A DNA stretch of 64,000 bases from Bacteroidota bacterium. GTDB lineage: Bacteria; Bacteroidota; Bacteroidia; Flavobacteriales; Weeksellaceae. Where the stretch lies: contig JAEXBS010000096.1 of NCBI GenBank assembly GCA_023393915.1, positions 186,001 through 250,000 on the forward strand. Direction: 5' to 3'. Of this stretch, positions 1 to 8,223 are shown in pieces. Numbering within the stretch: the first letter of the stretch is position 1; each line of letters starts with the position of its first letter. Under the pieces are notes generated by a model. The model was not told where the DNA came from. It worked only from the letters and a program-made list of their open reading frames with translations, and did no database searches. Both the position numbers and the translations under genes were made by a program.

Positions 1-2
1 AG

Positions 3-125
3 GAGGTTTTGCTACAGTTTTTATCTCAGCATTACAGAAACATGCCGCGAACCACTCTTCGGTATGCAATCGAAAGGTTTGAAGAACAAATTCGCCAGTC
101 ATTTCTTAAAGGAACGGCAAAATGA
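3..125 (+). CDS. 3' end of a gene truncated by the window edge, possibly DNA alkylation repair protein (AlkD-like)
   Basis: An open frame enters from the left edge and stops with TGA at 123-125, giving about 40 residues. The segment reading MPRTTLRYAIERF followed by RQSFLKG resembles, from memory, the C-terminus of AlkD-like HEAT-repeat DNA alkylation repair proteins of Bacteroidota. That match rests on a short piece, so the family call is tentative. The stop overlaps the next start codon in an ATGA arrangement, which suggests co-transcription with the DUF6122 gene. Confidence 0.45.
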   Translation, partial: EVLLQFLSQHYRNMPRTTLRYAIERFEEQIRQSFLKGTAK

Positions 126-460
126 ATATCGATTTTGATTTAAGAACGGCAGTCCATTATTTTCTCCATTTCGTGTTTCCGGTTTTCATTGCGCTTGCTT
201 TTTATGGAAAACAATGGAAAAAAGCATATTTGATTCTTCTCTCTACTATGCTAGTGGACTTAGATCACCTTTTTGCAACACCTATTTTTGATTCCAATCG
301 AAGCAGTGTAGGATTTCATTTTCTACATTCCTATCTTGCCATTGCAATTTATGTTGTTGGAGTTATTTTTAGCAAAAAGTGGCTGCGTCTTTTCTTTATC
401 GGTCTACTACTTCATATGATTACCGATTTTCAAGATTATCACGCCTGGATCGCTAAATAA
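122..460 (+). CDS. DUF6122 family small membrane protein
   Basis: The product is 112 aa with about three to four hydrophobic segments (residues about 13-28, 35-50, 68-85 and 88-100). It carries a conserved LVDLDH motif near residue 46 and an H..TD motif near residue 98. These match the DUF6122 family of Bacteroidota and are reminiscent of the metal-ligand pattern of YdjM-like membrane metal-dependent hydrolases. No reaction is known. The start codon overlaps the stop of the upstream gene (ATGA), so translational coupling is likely. It is probably an inner-membrane protein; the enzymatic idea is inference only. Confidence 0.7.
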   Translation: MNIDFDLRTAVHYFLHFVFPVFIALAFYGKQWKKAYLILLSTMLVDLDHLFATPIFDSNRSSVGFHFLHSYLAIAIYVVGVIFSKKWLRLFFIGLLLHMITDFQDYHAWIAK

Positions 461-530
461 ATTTTTCATTAATTTTTTTAATGACTTTCTAGTTTTTGAT
501 AGATAATTTGTATTTTGCGAAAAATTCTAA

Positions 531-1607
531 ATGAAGCTGAAATACTTAACGAAATGGCATGTGCTTGTCCCTATCCTAGCAGGACTATTCTATATTGCAG
601 GAGGGCTAACAGGGTCAATTGCCACCAATATTATTGGAGCTGCTTTACTGTTCGGTAGTGTATTATCTGCGGTTCATCATGCTGAGGTAATTGCACATAA
701 AGTGGGAGAACCTTACGGAACCATTATTTTGGCTATCTGTATTACAATTCTAGAAGTGGGACTGATAATTTCCTTTATGCTCTCGGGTGGTGACGGTTCT
801 TTAACTTATCCTCGAGACACTGTTTTTGCAGCGGTCATGCTGATTCTTAATGGAATTCTAGGGATTTGTATCCTCGTGGGAGGTGTAAAGTATAAAGAGC
901 AATTCTTTATGCGTAGTTCTGCGACAACCTACCTGGTTTCTTTAGTGGCAATTATTGTTCTTACCCTAATTTTACCCAATTATACCTCAAGTGTTAGAGG
1001 TCCTTTCTACACGGAAGCGCAATTGATCTTTATTTCCATTGCATGTTTGGTAATCTATGGAACTTTTTTAATGGTTCAAACCGTACGCCATAGAAACTTC
1101 TTTATAGTGGAAGAAGAGAATCATACGGTTCATGAGGCGGATCCACCTACTTTAGCAAAAACAATGGTTAGTCTAGTGCTATTAATCATAGGATTAGCAG
1201 TGGTGATTTTTATGGCTAAGGGATTATCGCCCGCAATAGAAAACTTTGTACAAATTATCGGAGCGCCGCATGCACTTGTAGGAGTAATTATTGCTACGGT
1301 TGTTCTACTCCCGGAAGGTCTTGCTGCAATTCGTGCAGCTCGCAATAATCAGATTCAGTCCTCAATAAATTTAGGATTAGGATCCGCCCTTGCTTCAGTC
1401 GGGCTTACAATTCCTGCCGTATCCGTTGTTTGTATCCTATACGATATCCCTTTTGTCTTGGGCTTAGACCTTAAATCCATCATTTTGCTGGCTTTATCTA
1501 TTTGTGTGGTGATGCTCTCTCTTAGCAGAGGGAAAACCAATATGCTCTATGGGGTAGTGCTTTTGGTGATCTTGGCATCTTATGTCTTTACGGTTATTGT
1601 TCCTTAG
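531..1607 (+). CDS. chaA: Calcium/proton antiporter, ChaA-like (CaCA superfamily)
   Basis: This 358-aa integral membrane protein has about eleven hydrophobic segments in two halves. The first half holds the signature AEVIAHKVGEPYGT followed by an acidic residue in ITILEVGLI (about residues 50-85). The second half repeats it as GVIIATVVLLPEGLAA and AARNNQIQ (about 245-275). This inverted repeat with conserved Glu residues is typical of Ca2+/H+ and Na+/H+ exchangers of the ChaA type, which expel cations using the proton gradient. The length agrees with the family. It stands alone, followed by a convergent haemoglobin gene 19 bp downstream. Confidence 0.85.
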   Translation: MKLKYLTKWHVLVPILAGLFYIAGGLTGSIATNIIGAALLFGSVLSAVHHAEVIAHKVGEPYGTIILAICITILEVGLIISFMLSGGDGSLTYPRDTVFAAVMLILNGILGICILVGGVKYKEQFFMRSSATTYLVSLVAIIVLTLILPNYTSSVRGPFYTEAQLIFISIACLVIYGTFLMVQTVRHRNFFIVEEENHTVHEADPPTLAKTMVSLVLLIIGLAVVIFMAKGLSPAIENFVQIIGAPHALVGVIIATVVLLPEGLAAIRAARNNQIQSSINLGLGSALASVGLTIPAVSVVCILYDIPFVLGLDLKSIILLALSICVVMLSLSRGKTNMLYGVVLLVILASYVFTVIVP

Positions 1608-1626
1608 TGTAGGGAGCAAATCACTT

Positions 1627-2010
1627 TTACGACAGCCTTCTCGCAGTGGTCATTTTGTGAGACATTAATCGAGCAATGTTTCCTGCTTTATAGATTGCTT
1701 GGTCTGCTTTTTCACCCATGAACAGTTCTTCTACAGTCTCTGTCCATAGTTTCAACCAATGGTCAAAATGATGGGGTTCTATAGCGATCACTTCATTTAC
1801 GGGGAAATGTTTTGCCATAGGGTTTCCCTTGTAAGAAGTTTGTCCAAAGAGTAAAGTTTCCCAGAATTGATACATTTTTGGAAGGTGTTCATCCCAGTTT
1901 ACTTTGGCCACTTGGGTGAAAAAAAATCCAATCGTAGGATCCTGTGCTACTTTTTTGTAGAAACTATTAACTAAAAGTTCAATATCGCCCCGGGTTTCTA
2001 GTTTGTTCAT
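1627..2010 (-). CDS. Group III truncated haemoglobin
   Basis: The product is 127 aa, the usual size of truncated haemoglobins. Aligned by eye with Campylobacter Ctb (group III), it keeps the B-helix FY, the E7-position His in NWDEHLPKM, the F8 proximal His in MAKHFPV and the G8 Trp in HWLKLW. Family members bind haem and react with O2 or NO in the cytoplasm, and roles in nitrosative or microaerobic stress are known for some. No partner gene is adjacent. A -7 motif lies only 5 bp before the start codon. Confidence 0.88.
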   Translation of the reverse strand: MNKLETRGDIELLVNSFYKKVAQDPTIGFFFTQVAKVNWDEHLPKMYQFWETLLFGQTSYKGNPMAKHFPVNEVIAIEPHHFDHWLKLWTETVEELFMGEKADQAIYKAGNIARLMSHKMTTARRLS

Positions 2011-2015
2011 ACTTG

Positions 2016-2023
2016 CAAATTTA
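2016..2023 (-). promoter_or_regulatory. Candidate -7 element of the truncated haemoglobin gene
   Basis: Read on the minus strand this is TAAATTTG, an exact match to the Bacteroidota TAnnTTTG element. It ends 5 bp before the ATG. No TTG is present at the ideal 19-21 bp spacing. The position implies a very short or absent leader. Confidence 0.45.
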
Positions 2024-2087
2024 GGTAAATATCTGTCATTGAGTGAAAGGCAAGCGGAATCCCCCTAATGAATAAGATGGGATTTGT

Positions 2088-2095
2088 TAAATTTG
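2088..2095 (+). promoter_or_regulatory. Candidate -7 element of the Cys-cluster gene
   Basis: TAAATTTG lies 16 bp upstream of the ATG at 2112. It matches the TAnnTTTG consensus, but no -33 TTG is visible at the right spacing. Confidence 0.45.
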
Positions 2096-2111
2096 CAAGA
2101 TAATTGAAACG

Positions 2112-2600
2112 ATGAATCTTGAAGCGCATAGAAAAGAAGCACTAGCCAAACAGAAGGAGCACAAAAGAATTCTCGATCAACTTCGTCGAAAGCCGCCTAA
2201 AAATTTAGACACTTTAATGCAGGGGATTCATGATCAAGTCTTTTGTGAAATTGACTGTCTTTCATGCGCCAATTGTTGTACAACTACTGGTCCCTTGTTT
2301 ACCCCAAAAGATGTAGAGCGGATTTCTAAGTATTTGAGAATGAAGAGTGCTGATTTCGAATCTCGCTATTTGCGAAGAGATGAAGAGGGAGACTTGGTAT
2401 TAAAATCAGTACCCTGTGTCTTTTTACTTGCAGACAATACTTGTTCTATTTATCAACAAAGACCTAAAGCCTGTCGGGAATTTCCTCACACGGACCGAAA
2501 AAAATTCCACCAAATTAATCACCTTACCATTAAAAATACGGTAATATGCCCTGCGGCCTCACTTGTCGTTGATTATATCGGTGAGGCGATTAAGATATAA
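2112..2600 (+). CDS. YkgJ-family cysteine cluster protein
   Basis: The product is 162 aa. A basic, helical N-terminus (residues 1-45) precedes the Cys cluster CLSCANCC near residue 53, then further Cys residues in VPCVF, NTCSIY and PKACREFP. This CxxCxxCC...C...C pattern is that of the YkgJ / UPF0153 putative zinc- or iron-chelating domain (CxxCxxCC family). The biochemical function is unknown. A strong hairpin terminator follows directly, so the gene is probably monocistronic. Confidence 0.85.
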   Translation: MNLEAHRKEALAKQKEHKRILDQLRRKPPKNLDTLMQGIHDQVFCEIDCLSCANCCTTTGPLFTPKDVERISKYLRMKSADFESRYLRRDEEGDLVLKSVPCVFLLADNTCSIYQQRPKACREFPHTDRKKFHQINHLTIKNTVICPAASLVVDYIGEAIKI

Positions 2601-2605
2601 ACGAG

Positions 2606-2640
2606 AAATGCACCACAGAATAGGGTGCATTTTGTTTTTT
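2606..2640 (+). terminator. Rho-independent terminator after the YkgJ-like gene
   Basis: A perfect 9-bp stem (2606-2614 with 2624-2632) is followed by a T-rich run to about 2640. It lies 6 bp past the stop codon. It may also act on the convergent gdhA transcript, although the minus-strand T-run is absent. Confidence 0.75.
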
Positions 2641-2655
2641 TTATCAATTTAGAAT

Positions 2656-4014
2656 TTATACCACTCCTTGAGCGAGCATTGCTTCGGCAACTTTTACAAA
2701 ACCAGCAATATTAGCACCTTTTACGTAGTTGACATAACCGTTGTCCTCTTTACCATAGTCTTGGCAAGCTTTATGGATTCCAATCATGATTTCTTTTAAT
2801 CGAGCATCAACTTCATCGGATGTCCAATTCAGTCGAATGGAGTTTTGGGTCATTTCTAATCCTGAGGTAGCTACCCCACCGGCATTAGAGGCTTTTCCTG
2901 GACTAAAGAGTACTTGGTTTTTTAAAAAGTAATTAATAGCCTCTAAAGTGGAAGGCATATTAGCTGCTTCTGTAACGCAGAGTACACCGTTTTCCACAAG
3001 TGTTTTTGCGTCTTCATAATGCAATTCGTTTTGTGTAGCAGCTGGGATGGCTACATCACATTTTACTTCCCATGGGCGTTTTCCTGCATGGAACTCTGCC
3101 GAAGGAAACTCTTTTACAAAGTCTTCCGCACGGTTGGTTCCTGAAGCTCTCATCGTTAAAAGGTAATCTACTTTCTCTCCAGAAATTCCTTCTTTGTCGT
3201 AAACATAACCGTCCGGACCAGATATCGTTAGGACTTTACCACCGAGTTCGTTGATTTTTTTCACAACTCCCCACGCCACGTTTCCGAATCCTGATACAGA
3301 AAAGGTTTTGCCTTGAATTGACTCTCCAATTGTTTTTAGCATTTGCTCACAGAAATAGACAACTCCGTAACCTGTAGCTTCAGGACGAATAAGAGACCCC
3401 CCATAAGCCAAACCTTTACCGGTTAGAACACCAGTGAATTCGTTGCGAACTTTTTTGTATTGTCCAAACAAATATCCAATTTCCCTTGCTCCCACACCTA
3501 TGTCTCCTGCTGGAACGTCTGTTTCCGGTCCTATGTGCTTGCAAAGTTCAGTCATAAATGCTTGGCAAAAGCGCATGATTTCCATATCGGATTTCCCTTG
3601 AGGGTCGAAATCAGCTCCTCCTTTGCCTCCACCCATAGGAAGGGTGGTAAGGGAGTTTTTGAAAACTTGCTCGAAGGCTAGAAACTTTAAAACGGAAAGA
3701 TTCACTGTAGGATGGAAGCGAATACCACCTTTGTAGGGGCCAATTGCGGAATTCATTTGAATTCTGTACCCCCTATTGACATGAATTTCTCCTTTATCAT
3801 CCATCCAAGGAACCCTAAAAATAATGATGCGTTCTGCTTCTGCCATCCTTTCTAGTAATTTTTTACCGCTGTATTCCTTGCGTGAAGCGATAAATGGAAT
3901 TACGGTAACTGCTACTTCTTTAACAGCTTGAAGGAATTCAGGTTCGTTGGGGTTTCTTGCTTCGATTCGGTCAATAAAGTCCTGAATTTTCTGCTCAATA
4001 TTGGGGTGTTCCAT
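2656..4014 (-). CDS. gdhA: NADP-dependent glutamate dehydrogenase
   Basis: This 452-aa protein matches the usual length of hexameric NADP-type glutamate dehydrogenase, which makes glutamate from 2-oxoglutarate and ammonium. Visible motifs are GGIRFHP, the catalytic-Lys segment LPMGGGKGGADFDP (about 110-125), TDVPAGDIGVG, and the Rossmann fold SGFGNVAWG (about 240-250). Start and length agree with the family. It is transcribed alone from a well-formed promoter just upstream. With the long 377-bp upstream spacer, it is the likeliest gene in this part to carry extra regulation. Confidence 0.95.
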   Translation of the reverse strand: MEHPNIEQKIQDFIDRIEARNPNEPEFLQAVKEVAVTVIPFIASRKEYSGKKLLERMAEAERIIIFRVPWMDDKGEIHVNRGYRIQMNSAIGPYKGGIRFHPTVNLSVLKFLAFEQVFKNSLTTLPMGGGKGGADFDPQGKSDMEIMRFCQAFMTELCKHIGPETDVPAGDIGVGAREIGYLFGQYKKVRNEFTGVLTGKGLAYGGSLIRPEATGYGVVYFCEQMLKTIGESIQGKTFSVSGFGNVAWGVVKKINELGGKVLTISGPDGYVYDKEGISGEKVDYLLTMRASGTNRAEDFVKEFPSAEFHAGKRPWEVKCDVAIPAATQNELHYEDAKTLVENGVLCVTEAANMPSTLEAINYFLKNQVLFSPGKASNAGGVATSGLEMTQNSIRLNWTSDEVDARLKEIMIGIHKACQDYGKEDNGYVNYVKGANIAGFVKVAEAMLAQGVV

Positions 4015-4035
4015 TTTGGTGAAATATTATATAAA

Positions 4036-4065
4036 CAAATTTAAATTTATTTTTAAATCTCGCAA
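4036..4065 (-). promoter_or_regulatory. Promoter of gdhA (TTG-N19-TAAATTTG)
   Basis: On the minus strand TTG (4063-4065) is followed after 19 bp by TAAATTTG (4036-4043), the two-part promoter of Bacteroidota. The expected transcription start near 4029 gives a leader of about 15 nt before the ATG at 4014. Confidence 0.65.
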
Positions 4066-4391
4066 GCATTCAATTTTGATTTGTAAAAATACAATCTATA
4101 TTCCTTTATTATTTTGTTAAATGTATAATTATCGATAATAGATTGTTAAAGTTATCATGTTCTGGTGAAATAGATATGATTCATTAAATTTATAATCGCC
4201 CTCGGTTACTGATGTGTTTTGCTGAATCAAGCAATTTATAGAAAGTTAAGAAATAGATAGCGAAGAATAGCGAAGAATCAACAGGGTGTTATTGTTCGTT
4301 TTCAGAAGCACTTCGCATTAAAACACACCATAAGGATCAGAGATAGAAATTTACTTTAAATACTGATTAATAGTCGTGTACCCCAATGGTT
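4066..4391. other. Intergenic region between gdhA and a rhomboid gene
   Basis: Apart from the gdhA promoter I see no gene here on either strand. It is AT-rich, contains a 10-bp tandem duplication (4259-4278, unit AGCGAAGAAT) and a loose inverted repeat GGTGT...ACACC (about 4284-4330). No convincing terminator for the rhomboid gene was found. Confidence 0.5.
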
Positions 4392-5192
4392 TCATTCTTT
4401 GGTATTTTCGTTTTCACCACGGCTTTTCTTCCTTAGCTCTTCCAGTCTTTCCCAAATTTCATCTTTTTTCTTGCTCGGAAGTTCCTCAAAATCTTGTGGA
4501 TTTTTTTCTTTGTACTCTTGCCAAAGTCGGTCGTCTTTTTCGTTGTAGTAATTGGGAAATTCCCAGAGATACTTTTTTCTCGTAGTTCCTTTTTTTCTAA
4601 AATGGTAAGCGAGGATTACACCCACTATGGCTCCGGCTAAATGAGATTGCCAAGATATGCGACTGCGCTCTGGCAAGGTATAAAAGTAATCCTCTGGAAA
4701 CACGCCCCAAACCAAACTACCATAATAGAACCCTACCGCTAAGCTCACGGCTAAAAGGCGAAGATCCCACCGAAATATCCCACTAAAGAAAAGAAAGAAA
4801 GCAAGGACATAGACAACTCCGCTTGCACCAATAACACATGTAAGGTAACTTTCGCCTGTAAATATATCAATAGGAGGGAGACTCCAAACTAAAAGCCCCG
4901 TCATTAAGGTTCCCCAAATGAGAACTTTAGGTGCAACTTTTGAATAGAATTGGAACAAAAGGAAGCTTAGCGCTGCAATCGGTATTGTGTTTCCAATTAG
5001 ATGTTCTAATCCTCCGTGAAGAAAAGGACTTAAGACAATGCCCTTTAGCCCTTGTGGTACTAAAGGGATTATGGCACCATAGCAATTAGAGAAAAACCCG
5101 AGATTTTGTAAAATGAAGCCAAGCCACATTAATAGGACCAAAATAATGGGAATGCGTAAGGCATTTTTCTCGATATTAAAGTTTCTCAGCAT
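4392..5192 (-). CDS. Rhomboid family intramembrane serine protease with charged C-terminal tail
   Basis: The product is 266 aa with about six membrane segments over residues 10-200. Rhomboid motifs are present: HGGLEHLIGN in TM2, the catalytic Ser in GASG (near residue 122) and the catalytic His in WQSHLAGA (near 183). The protein should cleave substrates within the inner membrane. The last 65 residues form a soluble, strongly charged tail rich in Glu and Lys that is not part of the catalytic core. A second rhomboid lies at about 45.1-45.9 kb. Confidence 0.85.
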   Translation of the reverse strand: MLRNFNIEKNALRIPIILVLLMWLGFILQNLGFFSNCYGAIIPLVPQGLKGIVLSPFLHGGLEHLIGNTIPIAALSFLLFQFYSKVAPKVLIWGTLMTGLLVWSLPPIDIFTGESYLTCVIGASGVVYVLAFFLFFSGIFRWDLRLLAVSLAVGFYYGSLVWGVFPEDYFYTLPERSRISWQSHLAGAIVGVILAYHFRKKGTTRKKYLWEFPNYYNEKDDRLWQEYKEKNPQDFEELPSKKKDEIWERLEELRKKSRGENENTKE

Positions 5193-5359
5193 AATAAATC
5201 AATTGGTTCAAAACCATGGCCAAAAAATCAATTGGCAGTTTTACTTAGGAAAGTCGTTTAAAATTATTGAAAAAGATGACATAAAGTCGATTTTTTTGCA
5301 TATTCACTAGGTTTGGGTAAATTGCAATGCCTATTTTTACCCCTTAAAATTTTTTGGTC

Positions 5360-6469
5360 TTGAAACATCCCGTATTTTTTGTATTGTTGATTAGTAGTTT
5401 GCTTCTTAATGCCCAGAGAACAGAATCCCAGAGATTAATAGATTCGTTAAATTCTTTACAATGGCAGAAAATTCAACCTAACCTAGACTCCTTGGCCAAT
5501 CCGGTGATTAACTCACTTGAGGTTGTCGAATCTGATACTTTGGTCATTCGCGATGAGATTATAATACCTCAAGTTCCGGAAGATATACCGATGACTCCCT
5601 TTAATCTTATAAATTCACACCAAGAAAAAAGATGGTTTTTCTTCGGTCAAAACAACCTGCATTTCAATCAAGCCTCTTTTTCAAATTGGAATTCAGGAGG
5701 AAATAACAATATGGGTGTTTTAGGTAAGGTGAGTTACAATTTAAGTTATAAGAACAATCGCCATTACCTAGAAAATTTAATTCAGTTGGGATTTGGGTTT
5801 GTCGCAACAGAAGGTCAAAGTACTAGAAAAACAGAGGACTTCATCAATATTGCTTCCAATTATGGTTATGAGTTAGGTCGTAATTATTATTTATCTGCTG
5901 GATATCAGTTTCTTTCACAATTCACAACCGGATATAATTATTCTGCAACACCAGATCCTACCTACGCTGATCGGATTTCGCGTTTTATGGCTCCGGGCTA
6001 TCTGAATTTAGGGGTGGGGATCTCTCACAATCCAACGGAGAATTTTCAAATAATTTTCCGTCCTATTAATGGCAAGTTTACTTTTGTCACCGATCCACTA
6101 CTTCAAACTGCCGGACGCTATGGTTTAGAAAGGGACGGTCAAAGTGTGCGAACAGAACTTGGAGCAAACCTAAATATTCTCTATCGTTTAAATATTTATA
6201 AAGATATCTCTCTTACCAATCAGTTGAATTTTTTCTCTAACTATTTAAGTCACTTCGAGCGAGTTGATATGAATTACTCAGGAGTGCTTAACTTAAAAGT
6301 CAATCGATTCGTCTCGGCTATAGTGGGGCTAGATTTATTGTATGATCACGATCAGGTTCAAAAAATGCAATTAAAGCAAACATTGGGAATTGGATTCACT
6401 TATAACCTTGGCGAAAACAGTTTGCCAAAACGTCACCAAAAGCAAGTGAAGCCATTTATTGCCCAATAG
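5360..6469 (+). CDS. DUF3078 domain outer-membrane protein
   Basis: No ATG fits the N-terminus. The TTG at 5360 yields KHPVFFVLLISSLLLNAQ, a clean signal peptide ending in NAQ, so I take that start (369 aa); TTG at 5354 is two codons longer. Residues about 90-350 alternate short beta-like segments such as NLHFNQASFSNW, LSAGYQFLSQF and YLNLGVGISHNP, typical of DUF3078 proteins of Bacteroidota. These are predicted outer-membrane beta-barrels of unknown function. The gene is convergent with manC, with a 9-bp gap and no terminator visible. Confidence 0.82.
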   Translation: MKHPVFFVLLISSLLLNAQRTESQRLIDSLNSLQWQKIQPNLDSLANPVINSLEVVESDTLVIRDEIIIPQVPEDIPMTPFNLINSHQEKRWFFFGQNNLHFNQASFSNWNSGGNNNMGVLGKVSYNLSYKNNRHYLENLIQLGFGFVATEGQSTRKTEDFINIASNYGYELGRNYYLSAGYQFLSQFTTGYNYSATPDPTYADRISRFMAPGYLNLGVGISHNPTENFQIIFRPINGKFTFVTDPLLQTAGRYGLERDGQSVRTELGANLNILYRLNIYKDISLTNQLNFFSNYLSHFERVDMNYSGVLNLKVNRFVSAIVGLDLLYDHDQVQKMQLKQTLGIGFTYNLGENSLPKRHQKQVKPFIAQ

Positions 6470-6478
6470 TGGCAAGGA

Positions 6479-7561
6479 CTACATAAATCGGTCCCCCTTC
6501 TTTAGATTTTTGAGATCAAGGACATAGTCTTTAATGAGCTGGTCGTTCTCTCTAGGGCAGATGAGTAGAGCTTTGTCTGTATCTACAACGATGTAATTTT
6601 TTAGGCCATCAATTACCGTTGCTTTGTTTTTATTTTTCAATCTTACAATCGTTCCTTTTGAATTGTAGGTTAGAATGTTTTTAGAATTTAATGCGTTACT
6701 GTTTTCATCTTTCTCTGCATTTTGGTAAACTGAAGTCCATGTACCTAAATCGCTCCATCCTAAATCAGCGGGAATCACATAAACATTCTTCGCCTTTTCT
6801 AGAATACCGTTGTCTATGGAGACTTTTGCTACTTTTGGATAAATGAGTTCGATGCATTTTTCTTCTGAACCTGTATTGTATTCACAAGAATTAAACTCTT
6901 GTACCATGTCAGGTAAATATTTTGTGAATGCAGAGATTATTGATTTAACGTTCCATACGAAGATACCAGCATTCCATAGAAAATCTCCACTTTCTAGAAA
7001 AGCTTTAGCAATCTCCAAGTTAGGTTTTTCTGTGAAGGTTTTTACTTTATTGTAAGGATTTTCGGTGTCCGAAAGGTATTGGATATAACCGTATCCGGTG
7101 TCTGGACGTGTCGGGCGAATTCCTAGAGTAACGAGGTAGTCTTTTTCAGATACCAAATTGAGGGCTAGCTCAATTTTCTCATGAAACTTTCTTTCTTTTA
7201 AAATTAAATGATCTGCAGGAAGCACAACTATTTTTGCATTGGGGTCTTTAGCGGCGATCTTCTGTGCCATATACAAGTTGCAAGCCGCGGTGTTTTTCAT
7301 AACTGGTTCCCCAATAATCTGATCCGAAGGTATTTCCGGCAGTTGTGATTCTGTTAGCTCCACATATTCTTTGGAGGTAATAACAAATATATTTTCTCGA
7401 GGAATTATTTGACTTATCCGATCGTAGGTCTGTTGCACCATAGTGCGACCGGTTCCTAAAATATCTTGAAATTGCTTTGGGTGTTTCTGGGTACTTAATG
7501 GCCAAAACCTGCTTCCAATACCTCCTGCCATAATGACACAATACAACGAGCCTGCGTTCAT
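6479..7561 (-). CDS. manC: Mannose-1-phosphate guanylyltransferase
   Basis: This 360-aa protein carries the nucleotidyltransferase signature MAGGIGSRFWPLS with Lys in HPKQF (residues about 10-30), plus GYGYIQ, FTEKP and WNAGIFVW. These define GDP-mannose pyrophosphorylase, which makes GDP-mannose from mannose-1-phosphate and GTP. It lacks the C-terminal isomerase domain of bifunctional ManC/AlgA enzymes. Its ATG overlaps the stop of the SprT-like gene (7558-7561, ATGA), so the two are probably translated together. GDP-mannose could feed the polyprenol-phosphate mannosyltransferase encoded at 27.2 kb. Confidence 0.92.
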   Translation of the reverse strand: MNAGSLYCVIMAGGIGSRFWPLSTQKHPKQFQDILGTGRTMVQQTYDRISQIIPRENIFVITSKEYVELTESQLPEIPSDQIIGEPVMKNTAACNLYMAQKIAAKDPNAKIVVLPADHLILKERKFHEKIELALNLVSEKDYLVTLGIRPTRPDTGYGYIQYLSDTENPYNKVKTFTEKPNLEIAKAFLESGDFLWNAGIFVWNVKSIISAFTKYLPDMVQEFNSCEYNTGSEEKCIELIYPKVAKVSIDNGILEKAKNVYVIPADLGWSDLGTWTSVYQNAEKDENSNALNSKNILTYNSKGTIVRLKNKNKATVIDGLKNYIVVDTDKALLICPRENDQLIKDYVLDLKNLKKGDRFM

Positions 7562-8154
7562 TTCTTAACCGTTTTTTTTACTTTTGCTAATGGGCTGAAA
7601 CGGTAAAGTTTACCGCTTCCTAGTTCTTCGCAAAGGTAATTCTTTTTTAGCTTCTTGTTCAATATGTACTCTCTACCTTGGAACTCAAATCCTTCAGTAG
7701 GTTTTAAATCCTCAATATATAGCTCGTGTTCTAATATCGGCTTTGGACGAAAGTATCTAACAAGTTCAGGCGAAGCCATAAAATTGGCTTTAGGATTCTT
7801 CGAGAATTCAATAAGAAGTCGTTGAAGATCTACTGAATACACTTCAATACTTTCTAGTAGCAAGATGGCAAAAGTCCGTTTCCATTCCCAACCATGAGGT
7901 GCTATTGCTCGTCCAAATTTATTAAAGGCAATAAGGTGCGCAAGCTCATGGGTGAAAACAAAAAAGAAAAGCTCAGGATCAAGGCCAGAGTTGATTGTAA
8001 TTTGATGTTTTCTTCCCGCGATTGCTCGGTAATCTCCAAGTTTTGTTTTGCGGTCTTTAGTAATCTTTAAGTAAAGAGAATAAGGCTTAGACCACTGATT
8101 TAACCAGGGTAATGCTCCAGTAGGCAGGAAGGGTGAAAGCTGAGATAGTGGCAT
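7558..8154 (-). CDS. SprT-like zinc metallopeptidase-domain protein
   Basis: The product is 198 aa. The motif HELAHLIAF (HExxH, near residue 78) is followed by a further His in APHGWEW about 17 residues later, the zinc-ligand layout of SprT/SprT-like proteins. The expected C-terminal half (residues 120-198) has no CxxC zinc-ribbon cysteines except one Cys, unlike full SprT. The family is related to Spartan, a DNA-protein crosslink protease, but the bacterial role is unproven. It is the first gene of a two-gene unit with manC. Confidence 0.8.
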   Translation of the reverse strand: MPLSQLSPFLPTGALPWLNQWSKPYSLYLKITKDRKTKLGDYRAIAGRKHQITINSGLDPELFFFVFTHELAHLIAFNKFGRAIAPHGWEWKRTFAILLLESIEVYSVDLQRLLIEFSKNPKANFMASPELVRYFRPKPILEHELYIEDLKPTEGFEFQGREYILNKKLKKNYLCEELGSGKLYRFSPLAKVKKTVKK

Positions 8155-8223
8155 GAATTACAACATGGGTCTTCATTTTGTTTTTATGAAGAACAACAGC
8201 AAGATACTAAATTCTCTAGAGGC

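Noticed and set aside
4259..4278. Tandem 10-bp repeat in the gdhA upstream region
   Set aside because: Only two copies; too short to call a regulatory array or CRISPR.
4066..4391. Possible small gene in the 377-bp spacer
   Set aside because: Both strands were read; only frames of about ten codons with no supporting motif were found.
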